Assembly: GCA_019359615.1 (NCBI GenBank)
Contig: JAHHHA010000016.1
Location: 62,001 to 126,000, forward strand
Origin: Cyanosarcina radialis HA8281-LM2
GTDB taxonomy: Bacteria > Cyanobacteriota > Cyanobacteriia > Cyanobacteriales > CCAP-1448
Direction of reading: 5' to 3'
Length of the DNA: 64,000 nt
Shown: positions 34,627 to 42,640 of the stretch, one piece after another
Numbering within the stretch: position 1 is the stretch's first letter
Layout of the letters: each line of letters starts with the position of its first letter
Translations under genes and position numbers: made by a program
The notes under the pieces: generated by a model
Told to the model about the DNA's origin: nothing
Databases searched by the model: none
What the model saw: only the letters and a program-made list of their open reading frames with translations

Positions 34627-35049
34627 ATGAACGTTACCGAACGCCTAATTGCTCTCAATCGCATTCGTAAATTTACCCGTTTGATGGATAGCGCCTTCCG
34701 CATCCCAGGTATTGGTTTTCGCTTTGGCTGGGACCCGATTATCGGTTTAATTCCTGGGGCTGGAGATTTAGTTAGTACCGTTTTTTCGGGTTACATTATT
34801 TATTTAGCCGCCCGATTCAATCTCCCACTTAAGGTCTTAGCATGGATGATTTTCAACGTCGCTTTAGAATTTGTAATCGGCGCAATTCCGCTCATCGGCG
34901 ATCTGTTTGATGCTTTCTATAAATCTAACATTCGGAACTTGGCACTTTTAGAACAACATCTTGAGGTTGAAGAACCGGAACTAATCGAGGTAAACGAACC
35001 AGAAATGGAAATTTCTCCAACTTTAACTTCAATGGCTACACCTACTTAG
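34627..35049 (+). CDS. DUF4112 membrane protein
   Basis: This 140-residue protein has the DUF4112 pattern: LMDSAFRIPGIGFRFGWDPI, then IIGLIPGAGDLVSTVFSGYI and AIPLIGDLFDAFYKSNIRNL, with two or three membrane segments between. The function is unknown. The last 30 residues are acidic and variable. It is the second gene in a plus-strand run (VOC, DUF4112, SDR, Rieske fusion). Confidence 0.88.
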   Translation: MNVTERLIALNRIRKFTRLMDSAFRIPGIGFRFGWDPIIGLIPGAGDLVSTVFSGYIIYLAARFNLPLKVLAWMIFNVALEFVIGAIPLIGDLFDAFYKSNIRNLALLEQHLEVEEPELIEVNEPEMEISPTLTSMATPT

Positions 35050-35096
35050 ATAGATTTTAAATGTCGATATTTTCCAGCAATTGATAGGAAAAAAAG

Positions 35097-35807
35097 ATGA
35101 GCGATCGCCAAAAAATAGCTGTGGTTACGGGTGCTAATCGCGGATTGGGATTAGAAACTAGTCGCCAATTGGCCGAACGAGGAATCCAAGTAATTCTCAC
35201 CAGCCGCGACGAGAATAAAGGGAAAGGCGCGGTTGAGAAATTGCAATCTGAAGGATTGAATGTTTTATATTGTCAGCTTGAGGTCACAGATGATAAGAGC
35301 GTTCAAAACCTAGCTAAGTTTATTCGCGATCGCTTTGGCTATCTAGATATTTTAGTCAACAATGCCGGAAAATTAATAGATAGTTGGACTGCCAGCGTAT
35401 TCGACACCAAAACTAGTACGTTGCAAGAAACAATTGAAACTAATTTATACGGGCCGTTTTATCTTTGTCAGGCTTTAATTCCCCTGATGAAAGTGCATAA
35501 CTACGGGCGAGTAGTTAACGTTTCTTCTGGTGCGGGCCAGCTATCTGATATGCAGAGCGGTTATCCGGCTTATCGAATGTCAAAAACTGCTCTCAATGCC
35601 CTCACCCGAATTCTCGCTAACGAATTACAAGGGACAAATATCTTGATTAATTCACTTTGTCCCGGTTGGGTAAGAACTGATATGGGCGGCCCCAATGCTA
35701 CTAGAACTATAGAGCAAGGTGTCGAGACAATTGTTTGGTTAGCAACTTTAAATGATGGCAGTCCTAGCGGTCTTTTTTGGCGCGATCGCCAGCCGATCGA
35801 TTGGTGA
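35097..35807 (+). CDS. SDR family oxidoreductase (carbonyl-reductase-like)
   Basis: This 236-residue classical SDR has the cofactor motif TGANRGLGLE (residues 11-20), NNAG, the Ser of VNVSSGAG and the catalytic YRMSK (Tyr and Lys). The PGWVRTDMGG segment after the active site resembles plant and bacterial carbonyl reductases. TAGGAAAAAAAG precedes the ATG. It may share a transcript with DUF4112 47 nt upstream. The substrate is unknown. Confidence 0.88.
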   Translation: MSDRQKIAVVTGANRGLGLETSRQLAERGIQVILTSRDENKGKGAVEKLQSEGLNVLYCQLEVTDDKSVQNLAKFIRDRFGYLDILVNNAGKLIDSWTASVFDTKTSTLQETIETNLYGPFYLCQALIPLMKVHNYGRVVNVSSGAGQLSDMQSGYPAYRMSKTALNALTRILANELQGTNILINSLCPGWVRTDMGGPNATRTIEQGVETIVWLATLNDGSPSGLFWRDRQPIDW

Positions 35808-35828
35808 AAATGCGACCTAACCCCCCAG

Positions 35829-35853
35829 CCCCCTTCCCTGGGAGGGAAGGGGG
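35829..35853. repeat. CCCCCTTCCCT/AGGGAAGGGGG hairpin
   Basis: A perfect 11-bp stem with a GGG loop sits 22 nt after the SDR stop. No T-run follows directly. Similar GC-rich units are at 8385 and 54945. It may act as a terminator or a processing signal between the SDR and Rieske genes. Confidence 0.6.
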
Positions 35854-35939
35854 AGGAATTCAAAGCCTCTCTCCTCTTAGGAGAAAGGTCAGATCGATAC
35901 CGTAAAAAGCCAAAATAATTAAATAAATTAAATAAAAAA

Positions 35940-37688
35940 ATGTCTGCAAAACCCGAACAATACGTCCGTGCGGCTAAGTTAGAAGATGTCCGTAAAACTG
36001 GCAGATTAGTAGTAGCGATCGCCGGACATACGTTATTACTAATTAGCGTCGATAACAAGGTTTATGCGGTGGATAACCGCTGTCCTCACATGGGCTTTCC
36101 GCTCCACAAGGGGACGGTAAAAGATTGTATTCTAACTTGCGATTGGCACTACGCCAGATTCGATCTAACTAGCGGGGGAACCTTCGATTCTTGGGCAGAT
36201 GACTTGCCAGCTTTCCCCGTACAAATTCGGGATGATGAAGTGTGGGTAGATATCGCCCCTCATGCCGATCCATTGACTCATCACCGCGATCGCCTCCAGG
36301 ATGGTTTAGAACAAGGCATTTCTTTGGTAGTTGGCAAGTCTGTCATTGCCCTACTCGATAAGGGAGTTAATCCCACCGAACCGTTTCGCATGGGATTGGA
36401 TTTTGGGGTACGTTACCGACAGGGCGGCTGGGGTACGGGTTTGACGATTCACACCTGCATGATGAACCTGCTGCCGTATCTCGATACTGAAGACAAAGCG
36501 AGGGCGATTTATCACGGGTTAGCAGCAGTTGCCAGAGATTCTGCCAATCAACCCCCTCGCTTTCCCGTAAAACCTCTGCCTGAATCTGACAGTCTAGAAA
36601 AGCTTCCCATCCTGCAAAATTGGTTTCGCGAGTTTATTGAAGTCAGAGATGCAGAAGGGGCAGAACGCTGTTTGGCATCCGCTATTCGGGCGGGTGCGTC
36701 TTCAGAACAAATTGCTCGAATGCTGTTTGCGGCTGTTACCGATCGCCGCTACATTGATGTCGGTCATACTTTAGATTTTACTAACAAAGCGTTAGAGGCC
36801 CTAGATGCTACAGGTTGGGAAAATGCCGAGATCGTTTTAACCAGCTTAGTTTCTGGCTACGCCAGTGCCACGCGGATGGAAGAATCTAGATCTTGGCGTT
36901 CTCCCGTGGATTTGGTGGCAATTTTGCAACAGGCTTTTGAGGATTTGCCAACCGCTTTGGCAACAGGGAGAGATAAACAGGGTAATTGGAAAGATCGCCC
37001 CCAACTTATCCCAGTATTATTGGGCGACAATGCCCAATCGATCGCCGATGCCCTACTTACAGCTTTACGCGAGGGTTGCACCGAAGAAGAATTAGCGGGA
37101 ACTGTGGCTTATGCCGCCGCTTTGCGAATTGCCCAATTCAGCACCAACAACGACTTTAACGATTGGGATAGCGCTCATCACACGTTTACATTTGCTAATG
37201 CAGTCCACCAAGGACTCAGGCGGCTAGCCTCACCAGAACTATTGCGGGGAGTATTTGATGCTGCCATGAGCGTATACCTCGATCGCTTTCTCAACGTCCC
37301 TGCCGCCCGCCTGCCCAATCCAGATAAAACCGTAGAAAATCCCGCAGAATTATTGCAGGAACTACCAGATTTACTCGATCGACAACAGCAAGTAAATCGA
37401 GTGGGAGAATTAGTAGGCAGCTATCTTTACAGCGGGGGCAAACCAGAACAACTTCTGGCGATGTTAGGGAAATTGCTGTTACGTGAAGATCGGCAATTTC
37501 ACGTTATCCAAGAGATCGAAGCTGCTTTTCGGCAATATTCTTTGTTAGGTAATACTCCCGAAGGAATTAACGTCTTGGTAGCTGCATCTCGTTATTTAGC
37601 TGCCCACGCACCTACCATGCGATCGCAAGGACAAACCTATCAAATGGCCTATAGATTGCATAGAGGCGATCGAGTATTTGAAGATTAG
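35940..37688 (+). CDS. Rieske [2Fe-2S] domain fused to a large helical domain
   Basis: This is a 582-residue protein. Residues 8-110 form a Rieske domain with the ligand pairs Cys48-Pro-His50 (RCPHMG) and Cys67-x2-His70 (TCDWHYARF), in the style of dioxygenase-type Rieske ferredoxins. Residues 110-582 are mostly helical with several conserved-looking His-containing stretches (GLTIHTCMMNLLPYL, YHGLAAVARD, IDVGHTLDF, DSAHHTFTF). I do not recognise the second domain; it lacks the usual 2-His-1-Asp ring-hydroxylase domain, and a questin-oxidase-like fold is only a guess. It is downstream of the SDR. Its last residues GDRVFED also occur in the short ORF at 41802-41909. Confidence 0.85.
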   Translation: MSAKPEQYVRAAKLEDVRKTGRLVVAIAGHTLLLISVDNKVYAVDNRCPHMGFPLHKGTVKDCILTCDWHYARFDLTSGGTFDSWADDLPAFPVQIRDDEVWVDIAPHADPLTHHRDRLQDGLEQGISLVVGKSVIALLDKGVNPTEPFRMGLDFGVRYRQGGWGTGLTIHTCMMNLLPYLDTEDKARAIYHGLAAVARDSANQPPRFPVKPLPESDSLEKLPILQNWFREFIEVRDAEGAERCLASAIRAGASSEQIARMLFAAVTDRRYIDVGHTLDFTNKALEALDATGWENAEIVLTSLVSGYASATRMEESRSWRSPVDLVAILQQAFEDLPTALATGRDKQGNWKDRPQLIPVLLGDNAQSIADALLTALREGCTEEELAGTVAYAAALRIAQFSTNNDFNDWDSAHHTFTFANAVHQGLRRLASPELLRGVFDAAMSVYLDRFLNVPAARLPNPDKTVENPAELLQELPDLLDRQQQVNRVGELVGSYLYSGGKPEQLLAMLGKLLLREDRQFHVIQEIEAAFRQYSLLGNTPEGINVLVAASRYLAAHAPTMRSQGQTYQMAYRLHRGDRVFED

Positions 37689-37700
37689 TCCGAATCCTTA

Positions 37701-37901
37701 CTACCTGAGTAGGAGCAAAATGACTCCAGCAATGATGCTAATTGTGGCACCAGCAATCAAACTTGTAGCTAACCGCTCCAAACGCTCTCCTGCTGACTGC
37801 GAAACCTCGAATTTGTAATCTAACTTTTCGACATCGGCCTTGAGACTTCGCAGTTCTTCCAACACATCTGATATTGTTGGTTCTCGGTTCGCAGCTTGCA
37901 T
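37701..37901 (-). CDS. small coiled-coil protein with C-terminal membrane helix
   Basis: This 66-residue protein begins MQAANREPTISDVLEELRSL, with a heptad-like charged stretch, and ends with one membrane helix (SLIAGATISIIAGVILLLL). The ATG at 37901 has AGGAG eight bases upstream. It overlaps nothing and converges with the Rieske fusion gene 12 nt away. It resembles small tail-anchored bacterial proteins with no assigned function. Confidence 0.65.
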   Translation of the reverse strand: MQAANREPTISDVLEELRSLKADVEKLDYKFEVSQSAGERLERLATSLIAGATISIIAGVILLLLR

Positions 37902-37940
37902 CAAATTTACTCCTACTTTTTTTAGCCGCTTCGATCGCTA

Positions 37941-37986
37941 AACCCAACATTCCTGGGACGTTGGGTTTCACTCCGTTCAACTAGGA
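37941..37986. repeat. AACCCAACAT...TTGGGTTTCACT hairpin repeat
   Basis: AACCCAACATTCC pairs with GGGACGTTGGGTT. It lies between the small membrane protein gene and the hydrolase gene, near the end of the TetR-controlled operon. Confidence 0.65.
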
Positions 37987-37987
37987 C

Positions 37988-38878
37988 CTACAATCTTATT
38001 GGCGAATCGTCGAAAACACGGCGAGCAAATTCAGCTAACTCTCGATCGAAACGATCGGCGTTCTCCCAGTGTGGTGCGTGGCCCCCTGATTCATACAAAA
38101 CATACTTGGCATCCGGTCTGACCGCTAATAATTCCTCAGATGCAGCAGGTAAGACAATGCGATCGTCTTGAGCGTGAACTAACAAAATTGGGATCTGCAT
38201 CCCTTGATAGAGGGGCAAATAATCGATATCTCGCATCAAGATCGTGGTTCGCATTGCCAAGGGTGTCAGCATACTGGTGGCCGAGATGACTTCGCGAGCA
38301 TCGCTGTTAACTGGATTCGTCGTCAGCGCCCGATTGATAAAGTTAAAGGCAACAATTTGGTCGTAAATGCTTTCAGCATAAATTCCTTGGGCTTGGGACC
38401 GAACGAACACGTCGCCCGCTTGGGTTTGAAACATCGGTGTCCCCAGTTTGTTCGCTGCTGCCACTAACACCACCCCTGACACGTTGTCCTCACCATATTT
38501 GGTCAGATAGTCGCCAATTAACGCCCCACTCATCGACCAAGCCACCAGGATCGGCTTGGTCAATTTTAATTGGGTAATAATGGCATTGAGATCTTCCGCA
38601 AATAGCTCGCCATGGTTGTAAGCTTCGGGAATTGCAGGCTTGTCCGATTCTCCATGACCGCGATGGTCGAAGGTAATTAGCCGAAATCGCTCTGTTAAAA
38701 GATCGCTGGTAACTTGCGGCAGCCATCCTAGATGGCTCATGGCATAAGCATGAACGAAGAGCAGGGGTTGACCGTTGGGAATGCCCCATTCTTGAACCGA
38801 TAGAGTCACGCCTTGTCCCCCTCGAACTTTGTGGCGCGTGCGGGGTGAAATTGATTGAGTTAGATCGATCGAGTACAT
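37988..38878 (-). CDS. alpha/beta hydrolase
   Basis: This 296-residue protein has the HGRGHGESDKP region of alpha/beta hydrolases (TFDHRGHGESDKPA), the nucleophile elbow in VAWSMSGALIG (Ala in place of the first Gly), an acid in VHAQDDRIVLP and the His of SGGHAPHWE. It resembles esterases and cofactor-free haloperoxidases. It is the last gene of a minus-strand group that starts behind TetR and probably handles the same substrate class. No signal peptide is evident. Confidence 0.85.
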   Translation of the reverse strand: MYSIDLTQSISPRTRHKVRGGQGVTLSVQEWGIPNGQPLLFVHAYAMSHLGWLPQVTSDLLTERFRLITFDHRGHGESDKPAIPEAYNHGELFAEDLNAIITQLKLTKPILVAWSMSGALIGDYLTKYGEDNVSGVVLVAAANKLGTPMFQTQAGDVFVRSQAQGIYAESIYDQIVAFNFINRALTTNPVNSDAREVISATSMLTPLAMRTTILMRDIDYLPLYQGMQIPILLVHAQDDRIVLPAASEELLAVRPDAKYVLYESGGHAPHWENADRFDRELAEFARRVFDDSPIRL

Positions 38879-38935
38879 GATGGTTTTCCCGTTTGTAGTT
38901 TTGCAGAAATTAGGGCTACGGCTAGCAGCATTGAG

Positions 38936-39376
38936 TCAAGGAAGTTGCGTCTTGCCCAGTTGTTGATACCAACTCGCGCTGTCCCAAAAAGTAGTCATTT
39001 TGGCGATCTTGCCCCGATCGTTTATTTGCAAAACAAACAGATGACGCAACCAATACTTTTGCCCTTGGTTGGGAATGCCGAAGGCATCTTGGCGTTGAGT
39101 TCCACCGATATAGACATCAACAAAGACAGTGTTTGCGCTCGGATCTTGCCAAATTTGTTTGACTTCATTAGTAAGATCTGGAAAGGCATCAATCAGAACG
39201 CGCCATCCATTTTCTGCAAGCTGGGCGGGGGTTGCTGTTAAGTTGAGGGGAACATAGTCGATGATGGCATCTGGCACGAACATAGCAATCATGGCATCGA
39301 CATCTCGATCGCGATACCGATCGAACCAAGCGATCGCTGTATCTGTTGCCGATTTGGTTTGGATTTGCTCTAACAT
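38936..39376 (-). CDS. SnoaL/NTF2-like protein
   Basis: This 146-residue protein has the NTF2-like cone fold: AIAWFDRYRDRDVDAMIAMF, a helical N-terminus followed by VPDAIIDYVPLN and an FPDLTNEVKQIW strand, ending KMTTFWD. Polyketide-cyclase and ester-cyclase members of this family act on small hydrophobic substrates, but many are uncharacterised. It lies between hydrolase and quinone-reductase-like genes on the same strand. GGAGTCAAAGCC precedes the ATG. Confidence 0.78.
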   Translation of the reverse strand: MLEQIQTKSATDTAIAWFDRYRDRDVDAMIAMFVPDAIIDYVPLNLTATPAQLAENGWRVLIDAFPDLTNEVKQIWQDPSANTVFVDVYIGGTQRQDAFGIPNQGQKYWLRHLFVLQINDRGKIAKMTTFWDSASWYQQLGKTQLP

Positions 39377-39479
39377 GGCTTTGACTCCTAGTTGGGAATT
39401 TAAATTGGCTTTGCATCTCTTTGTTGGTTAGCTCGAACAGTTTGGCTGAAAAACTGCCCAGAGCTTTGCTTGTTAGTCT

Positions 39480-40475
39480 TTAAACTGCAACCACGATTTT
39501 TCCCAGTTGCTCGTTCGACTCCATGTAGCGGTAGGCATCGACGATGCGATCGAGGGTGAAGCGTTTTTCGGCAATTAGCGGGCGAAACGCACCTGACTGC
39601 AATCTTTGGTTGATATAGCTAATTCCTGCCTTCAGCCTTTCGGGATGAGCGACGACATGAAAGCTCAGGTGGAAACCCTGTACCCGAAACCCTTTGACGA
39701 GGGCTGGCACTACCGGGAAGATAGGCGTACCTTCAGCCAGCCAACCGTATTCCACGATCAGACCTTCAGGAGCAACGATGTCTGCCAACTTTTCCAGATA
39801 AGGGCCGCTTACTGGGTCAAAAACAATATTCGCACCCTTGCCAGCGGTAATCGCCTGCACTCGCTCGGCCATATCCTCTTCGTCAGTGACGATGACATAG
39901 CGAGCGCCCGCTTGGAGCAACCCTTCCCGCTTCTCGGCCTTGCGGGTAATGGCAATGCTGACTCCCCCAGCATCGTTGACCATTTGAACCGCTGCGAGTC
40001 CGACGCTGCTGCTAGCGGCAGTAATCGCCACCACATCGCCTGATTTGAGCTTGCCAAATTCAATTAGAGAGCCATAGGCGGTCAGGTATTGCATCCAAAT
40101 CGACGTACCCTCTTCTGGGGAAAGTTGTTCTGGGTACTTGGCAACGTGCATTGCCGGGACGATCGCGCTATCTCCAGCCACGCCGTATTGATTCAGACTG
40201 AAGCCAGGAATAGTGCTGACGCGATCGCCAACTTGAAATTCGGTTACTCCTTCGCCTACAGCATCGACGATTCCGGCAGCTTCGTAGCCAATCCGCGACG
40301 GAAACTGCGCTCGTTCGGTATAAGTATTGGTGCGGTACATGACTTCTGCCCGGTTGAGTCCCAGCGATCGAACCTGAATTCTTACTTCTCCAGCTTGGGG
40401 TGCGCGGGGCGCTTCTTCTTCAACTTTCAGAACTTCAGGACTGCCAAACTCGTAGAATTTCACAACTTTAGACAT
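39480..40475 (-). CDS. MDR-family NADPH:quinone reductase/alcohol dehydrogenase-like
   Basis: This 331-residue medium-chain dehydrogenase has the GroES-like fold (VRIQVRSLGLNRAEVMYR, GYEAAGIVDAVGEGV, VGDRVS) and a Rossmann domain with AASSSVGLAAVQM. The zinc-ligand cysteines of classical alcohol dehydrogenases are absent, so it is probably a zinc-free quinone or enone reductase. The ATG at 40475 (MSKVVK) has AAAGGAAAGAAAACC upstream; the open frame continues to 40781 in antisense to the next gene and is not coding. It belongs to the TetR-controlled run. Confidence 0.88.
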   Translation of the reverse strand: MSKVVKFYEFGSPEVLKVEEEAPRAPQAGEVRIQVRSLGLNRAEVMYRTNTYTERAQFPSRIGYEAAGIVDAVGEGVTEFQVGDRVSTIPGFSLNQYGVAGDSAIVPAMHVAKYPEQLSPEEGTSIWMQYLTAYGSLIEFGKLKSGDVVAITAASSSVGLAAVQMVNDAGGVSIAITRKAEKREGLLQAGARYVIVTDEEDMAERVQAITAGKGANIVFDPVSGPYLEKLADIVAPEGLIVEYGWLAEGTPIFPVVPALVKGFRVQGFHLSFHVVAHPERLKAGISYINQRLQSGAFRPLIAEKRFTLDRIVDAYRYMESNEQLGKIVVAV

Positions 40476-40540
40476 GGTTTTCTTTCCTTTGTATTTACTG
40501 TCGTTATTGGTTTTGGTTGATTTCAAGGCGATCGCAGCTT

Positions 40541-41065
40541 TTACTGGCTGACAGAGGTGGTACGGGTTTTCCGATCGACAATTGCCCCACGGACGAGATG
40601 AATTCCTAATAGCGTTTCTGTCACCACCAACGCGGGAACGTAAACCGTCAGAATCAGCCATCCCATCGCCCCCACTAAATTTTGGTCGGTAATGTGGAGG
40701 GCAAAGTTGGGACCGGCGTTGAGGGTGTCTGCGGTTCCTTCTAAAAAGAACGCCCACGTCCAGAACGCCGCCGTCTTCCACTCTTTTCTGACTGCGATAA
40801 CAGCAACGATCGCCAGAATGACAGCGATAAAATCGCCATAAGCAACTTGTTGCAAATAGGTGTGGCTGAAGTTGAAGGGTTCTGGGTTGAAAAAGCTGGG
40901 AATTAGAGCAACTAAGCCGATGTAGCGAAAGGTATGGACGCTAGCGAGAACGGTAAAGATGCGTTTGCGGCCGCCTTGTTTTATCCAGTCCCAATTAATC
41001 CAAAACAATAGCGACCAAGTGGCAACTCCGGTAATGATGCTCAGGTGTAACAGCGTAGCGTTCAT
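40541..41065 (-). CDS. multi-pass membrane protein, first gene of TetR-controlled operon
   Basis: This 174-residue protein has four or five membrane helices (for example TGVATWSLLFWINW, FIAVILAIVAVIAV, WLILTVYVPALVVTE). I do not recognise the family. AAGGAG lies eight bases before the ATG, and a perfect TetR-type palindrome overlaps the promoter -35 (41092-41115). It heads the run membrane protein, MDR reductase, SnoaL-like protein, hydrolase. The product may act in transport or membrane-bound redox. Confidence 0.8.
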   Translation of the reverse strand: MNATLLHLSIITGVATWSLLFWINWDWIKQGGRKRIFTVLASVHTFRYIGLVALIPSFFNPEPFNFSHTYLQQVAYGDFIAVILAIVAVIAVRKEWKTAAFWTWAFFLEGTADTLNAGPNFALHITDQNLVGAMGWLILTVYVPALVVTETLLGIHLVRGAIVDRKTRTTSVSQ

Positions 41066-41082
41066 GAGTTTATCTCCTTAAA

Positions 41083-41115
41083 TTAATGAGAATTATTGAC
41101 CAATTGGTCAATAAT
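41083..41115 (-). promoter_or_regulatory. promoter and TetR operator of the 40541-41065 operon
   Basis: Ten-base arms ATTATTGACC and GGTCAATAAT around AATT form a perfect 24-bp palindrome (41092-41115). The minus-strand TTGACC (41106-41111) is a -35 and CATTAA (41083-41088) a -10, 17 bp apart, so a bound regulator would cover the -35. The ATG of the membrane protein is 27 bases from the palindrome. Confidence 0.8.
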
Positions 41116-41128
41116 CGAGCAAAAAAAA

Positions 41129-41710
41129 TTACCGCTTGAGTACCGCCAAAACCGATTCGATCGCTTCGGGCAGATCTGGTTTGAGAAACTCTGCCCGACC
41201 CCAAGCCAGCGCCCCATTGGCTGCGACCAGTAAAATTTGCCGCAACTGCTTGGCCGATAAATCTTGGCGGAAAATTCCTGCTTGTTGACCTCGATCGATC
41301 GTCCGTTCTAGCAATATGCCGACGCGGGAGTATTGAGATTCCAGCATTTTGGCCGCATCTGCATCTTGGGGAGCCATTTCGATCAGACTGTTAATGGCAA
41401 AACAACCTTTGTTTTCCCCTGGAACCGCAGCGGTATCTACCAGAAGTTGAAACCAACCTGCGATCGCCCGATCTGGATCGGGATCGTCCAAAGCTTGACG
41501 GGTGAGGCTGTAGAGCCGATCGAGGTACGACTGGAGTGCTCTAAGGAACAGCGATCGCTTATCGCCAAAGGCTTTATAGATGCTGCCCTTTTGCAACCCC
41601 GTCACTGCCATCAAGTCCGCTAAGGAGGTGGCTTCATAGCCCCGTTTCCAAAAAGCGTTGATGACCGCTTCCATCACTTCTTCGGTGTCAAACTCTCGCA
41701 GGCGAGCCAT
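41129..41710 (-). CDS. TetR/AcrR family transcriptional regulator
   Basis: This 193-residue protein has the TetR helix-turn-helix at about residues 8-55 (EEVMEAVINAFWKRGYEATS then LADLMAVTGLQKGSIYKAFGDK). The helical ligand-binding part has GENKGCFAINSLIEMA, common in the TetR_C_16/AefR-like branch. The start is the ATG at 41710. Its own promoter (TTGACT-18-TATATT, minus strand) overlaps a degenerate version of the palindrome at 41092, so it probably represses both itself and the downstream operon until a ligand binds. Confidence 0.92.
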   Translation of the reverse strand: MARLREFDTEEVMEAVINAFWKRGYEATSLADLMAVTGLQKGSIYKAFGDKRSLFLRALQSYLDRLYSLTRQALDDPDPDRAIAGWFQLLVDTAAVPGENKGCFAINSLIEMAPQDADAAKMLESQYSRVGILLERTIDRGQQAGIFRQDLSAKQLRQILLVAANGALAWGRAEFLKPDLPEAIESVLAVLKR

Positions 41711-41740
41711 TGGCTTCAGTTTCTTTGCTCTACAAAAATC

Positions 41741-41774
41741 AATATAGCAAATTAGGAACCAATCAGTCAATAAT
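41741..41774 (-). promoter_or_regulatory. tetR promoter with degenerate operator
   Basis: TTGACT (41765-41770) and TATATT (41741-41746), 18 bp apart on the minus strand, form a good promoter. The 24 bases 41751-41774 match the perfect operator at 41092 at most positions, with an intact right half GTCAATAAT and a degraded left half. Confidence 0.75.
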
Positions 41775-41801
41775 CTTATTTAAGAATCTTATTCACAATT
41801 A

Positions 41802-41909
41802 ATGCGAACTGCAACCCCGCTGGCCTCTCAACCTGCGGTTAATCCAACTCCTCAAGCGACTGGCAGACTAGCTGGAAAAGGCGATCGAGTGTTTGAAGAT
41901 GCCGTCTAA
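41802..41909 (+). CDS. possible small protein, 35 residues, with Rieske-type tail
   Basis: A 35-codon ORF divergent from tetR starts at ATG 41802. Its product is Ala/Pro/Thr-rich at the start (TPLASQPAVNPTPQAT) and ends AGKGDRVFEDAV. The GDRVFED segment equals the C-terminus of the Rieske-helical fusion (residues 576-582), and the DNA there is almost identical over about 20 bases. No good ribosome binding site is seen. It may be a small peptide, or a fragment copied from the Rieske gene. Confidence 0.4.
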   Translation: MRTATPLASQPAVNPTPQATGRLAGKGDRVFEDAV

Positions 41910-41939
41910 AGCTCGATCTACAGACTATTAGAGGATCGT

Positions 41940-42569
41940 CTACTTCCACATCTGAGTAAGATGCGATCGAATCTCGAAGAAGTCGTTCCATGGAATGTAG
42001 GACTTTTGGTGTTGTTCTAGATAATACGCCAAGCGATCGCGGGCAAAGACTACAGGAGCCGCTAGTGCCAAGTTCAAATCCGTCAGGGAATCGCCGATCG
42101 CGATCGCTCCTAAAGATGAATACTGGGACATTACTCGTACTTTGTCCATCAAATCCGTCTCGCCTTCAAATTCTGAAATTACCCGCAAATGAGAATTGCT
42201 CAAATCCACATCTATTGCATGGATAGCTCGAACTCGCTCTTTTAAAGCACCGAGAACGACTTCTACCATGCCTCGCAGACCTCCAGATACCACGACTAAA
42301 GGCACGGCTTCAGATTCAAGAAAATCCAATAATTCGGTAAATCCAGGTCTAATTTCTCGATCTTTATTAAATTCCAAAATTTCTGGGTAGCGAGATGAGG
42401 GAATCGACTCTAAGATTTCCCGCACTCCTTGCCGCAGCGTCAGCCGTCGATGATACATTTCCGGCAACAGTCGAGCCGCCAGTTCTGGGGCAAAATGCTT
42501 GAGAACGGCGACAAAGGTTTCTTCAACCGTAATAGTGCCATCAAAGTCGCACAAGATAACGCGATTCAT
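41940..42569 (-). CDS. MtnX-like HAD phosphatase
   Basis: This 209-residue protein has HAD motif I CDFDGTIT (near residue 6), motif II VVVSGGLRG and motif IV IGDSLTDL, in the HAD-IB arrangement of MtnX, the phosphatase acting on 2-hydroxy-3-keto-5-methylthiopentenyl-1-phosphate in methionine salvage. No other mtn gene is near, so the substrate is uncertain. The start is taken at the ATG 42569; the upstream open frame is repeat DNA. It follows the PMT gene on the same strand. Confidence 0.82.
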   Translation of the reverse strand: MNRVILCDFDGTITVEETFVAVLKHFAPELAARLLPEMYHRRLTLRQGVREILESIPSSRYPEILEFNKDREIRPGFTELLDFLESEAVPLVVVSGGLRGMVEVVLGALKERVRAIHAIDVDLSNSHLRVISEFEGETDLMDKVRVMSQYSSLGAIAIGDSLTDLNLALAAPVVFARDRLAYYLEQHQKSYIPWNDFFEIRSHLTQMWK

Positions 42570-42595
42570 GTGAATAATGGGGGCATAGGGCATAG

Positions 42596-42640
42596 GGCAT
42601 GGGACATGGGTTATTCTCTCCCTCTCTCCCTCTCCCCTCA
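42596..42640. repeat. GGCATAGG and CTCTCCCTCTC repeats
   Basis: GGGGGCATAGGGCATAGGGC units are followed by CTCTCCCTCTCTCCCTCTCC. The sequence overlaps the region just before the MtnX-like start and the end of the PMT gene. Confidence 0.7.

Noticed and set aside
40476-40781. N-terminal extension of the MDR reductase
   Set aside because: It overlaps the membrane protein gene in another frame and lacks protein features. The ATG at 40475 has a ribosome binding site.
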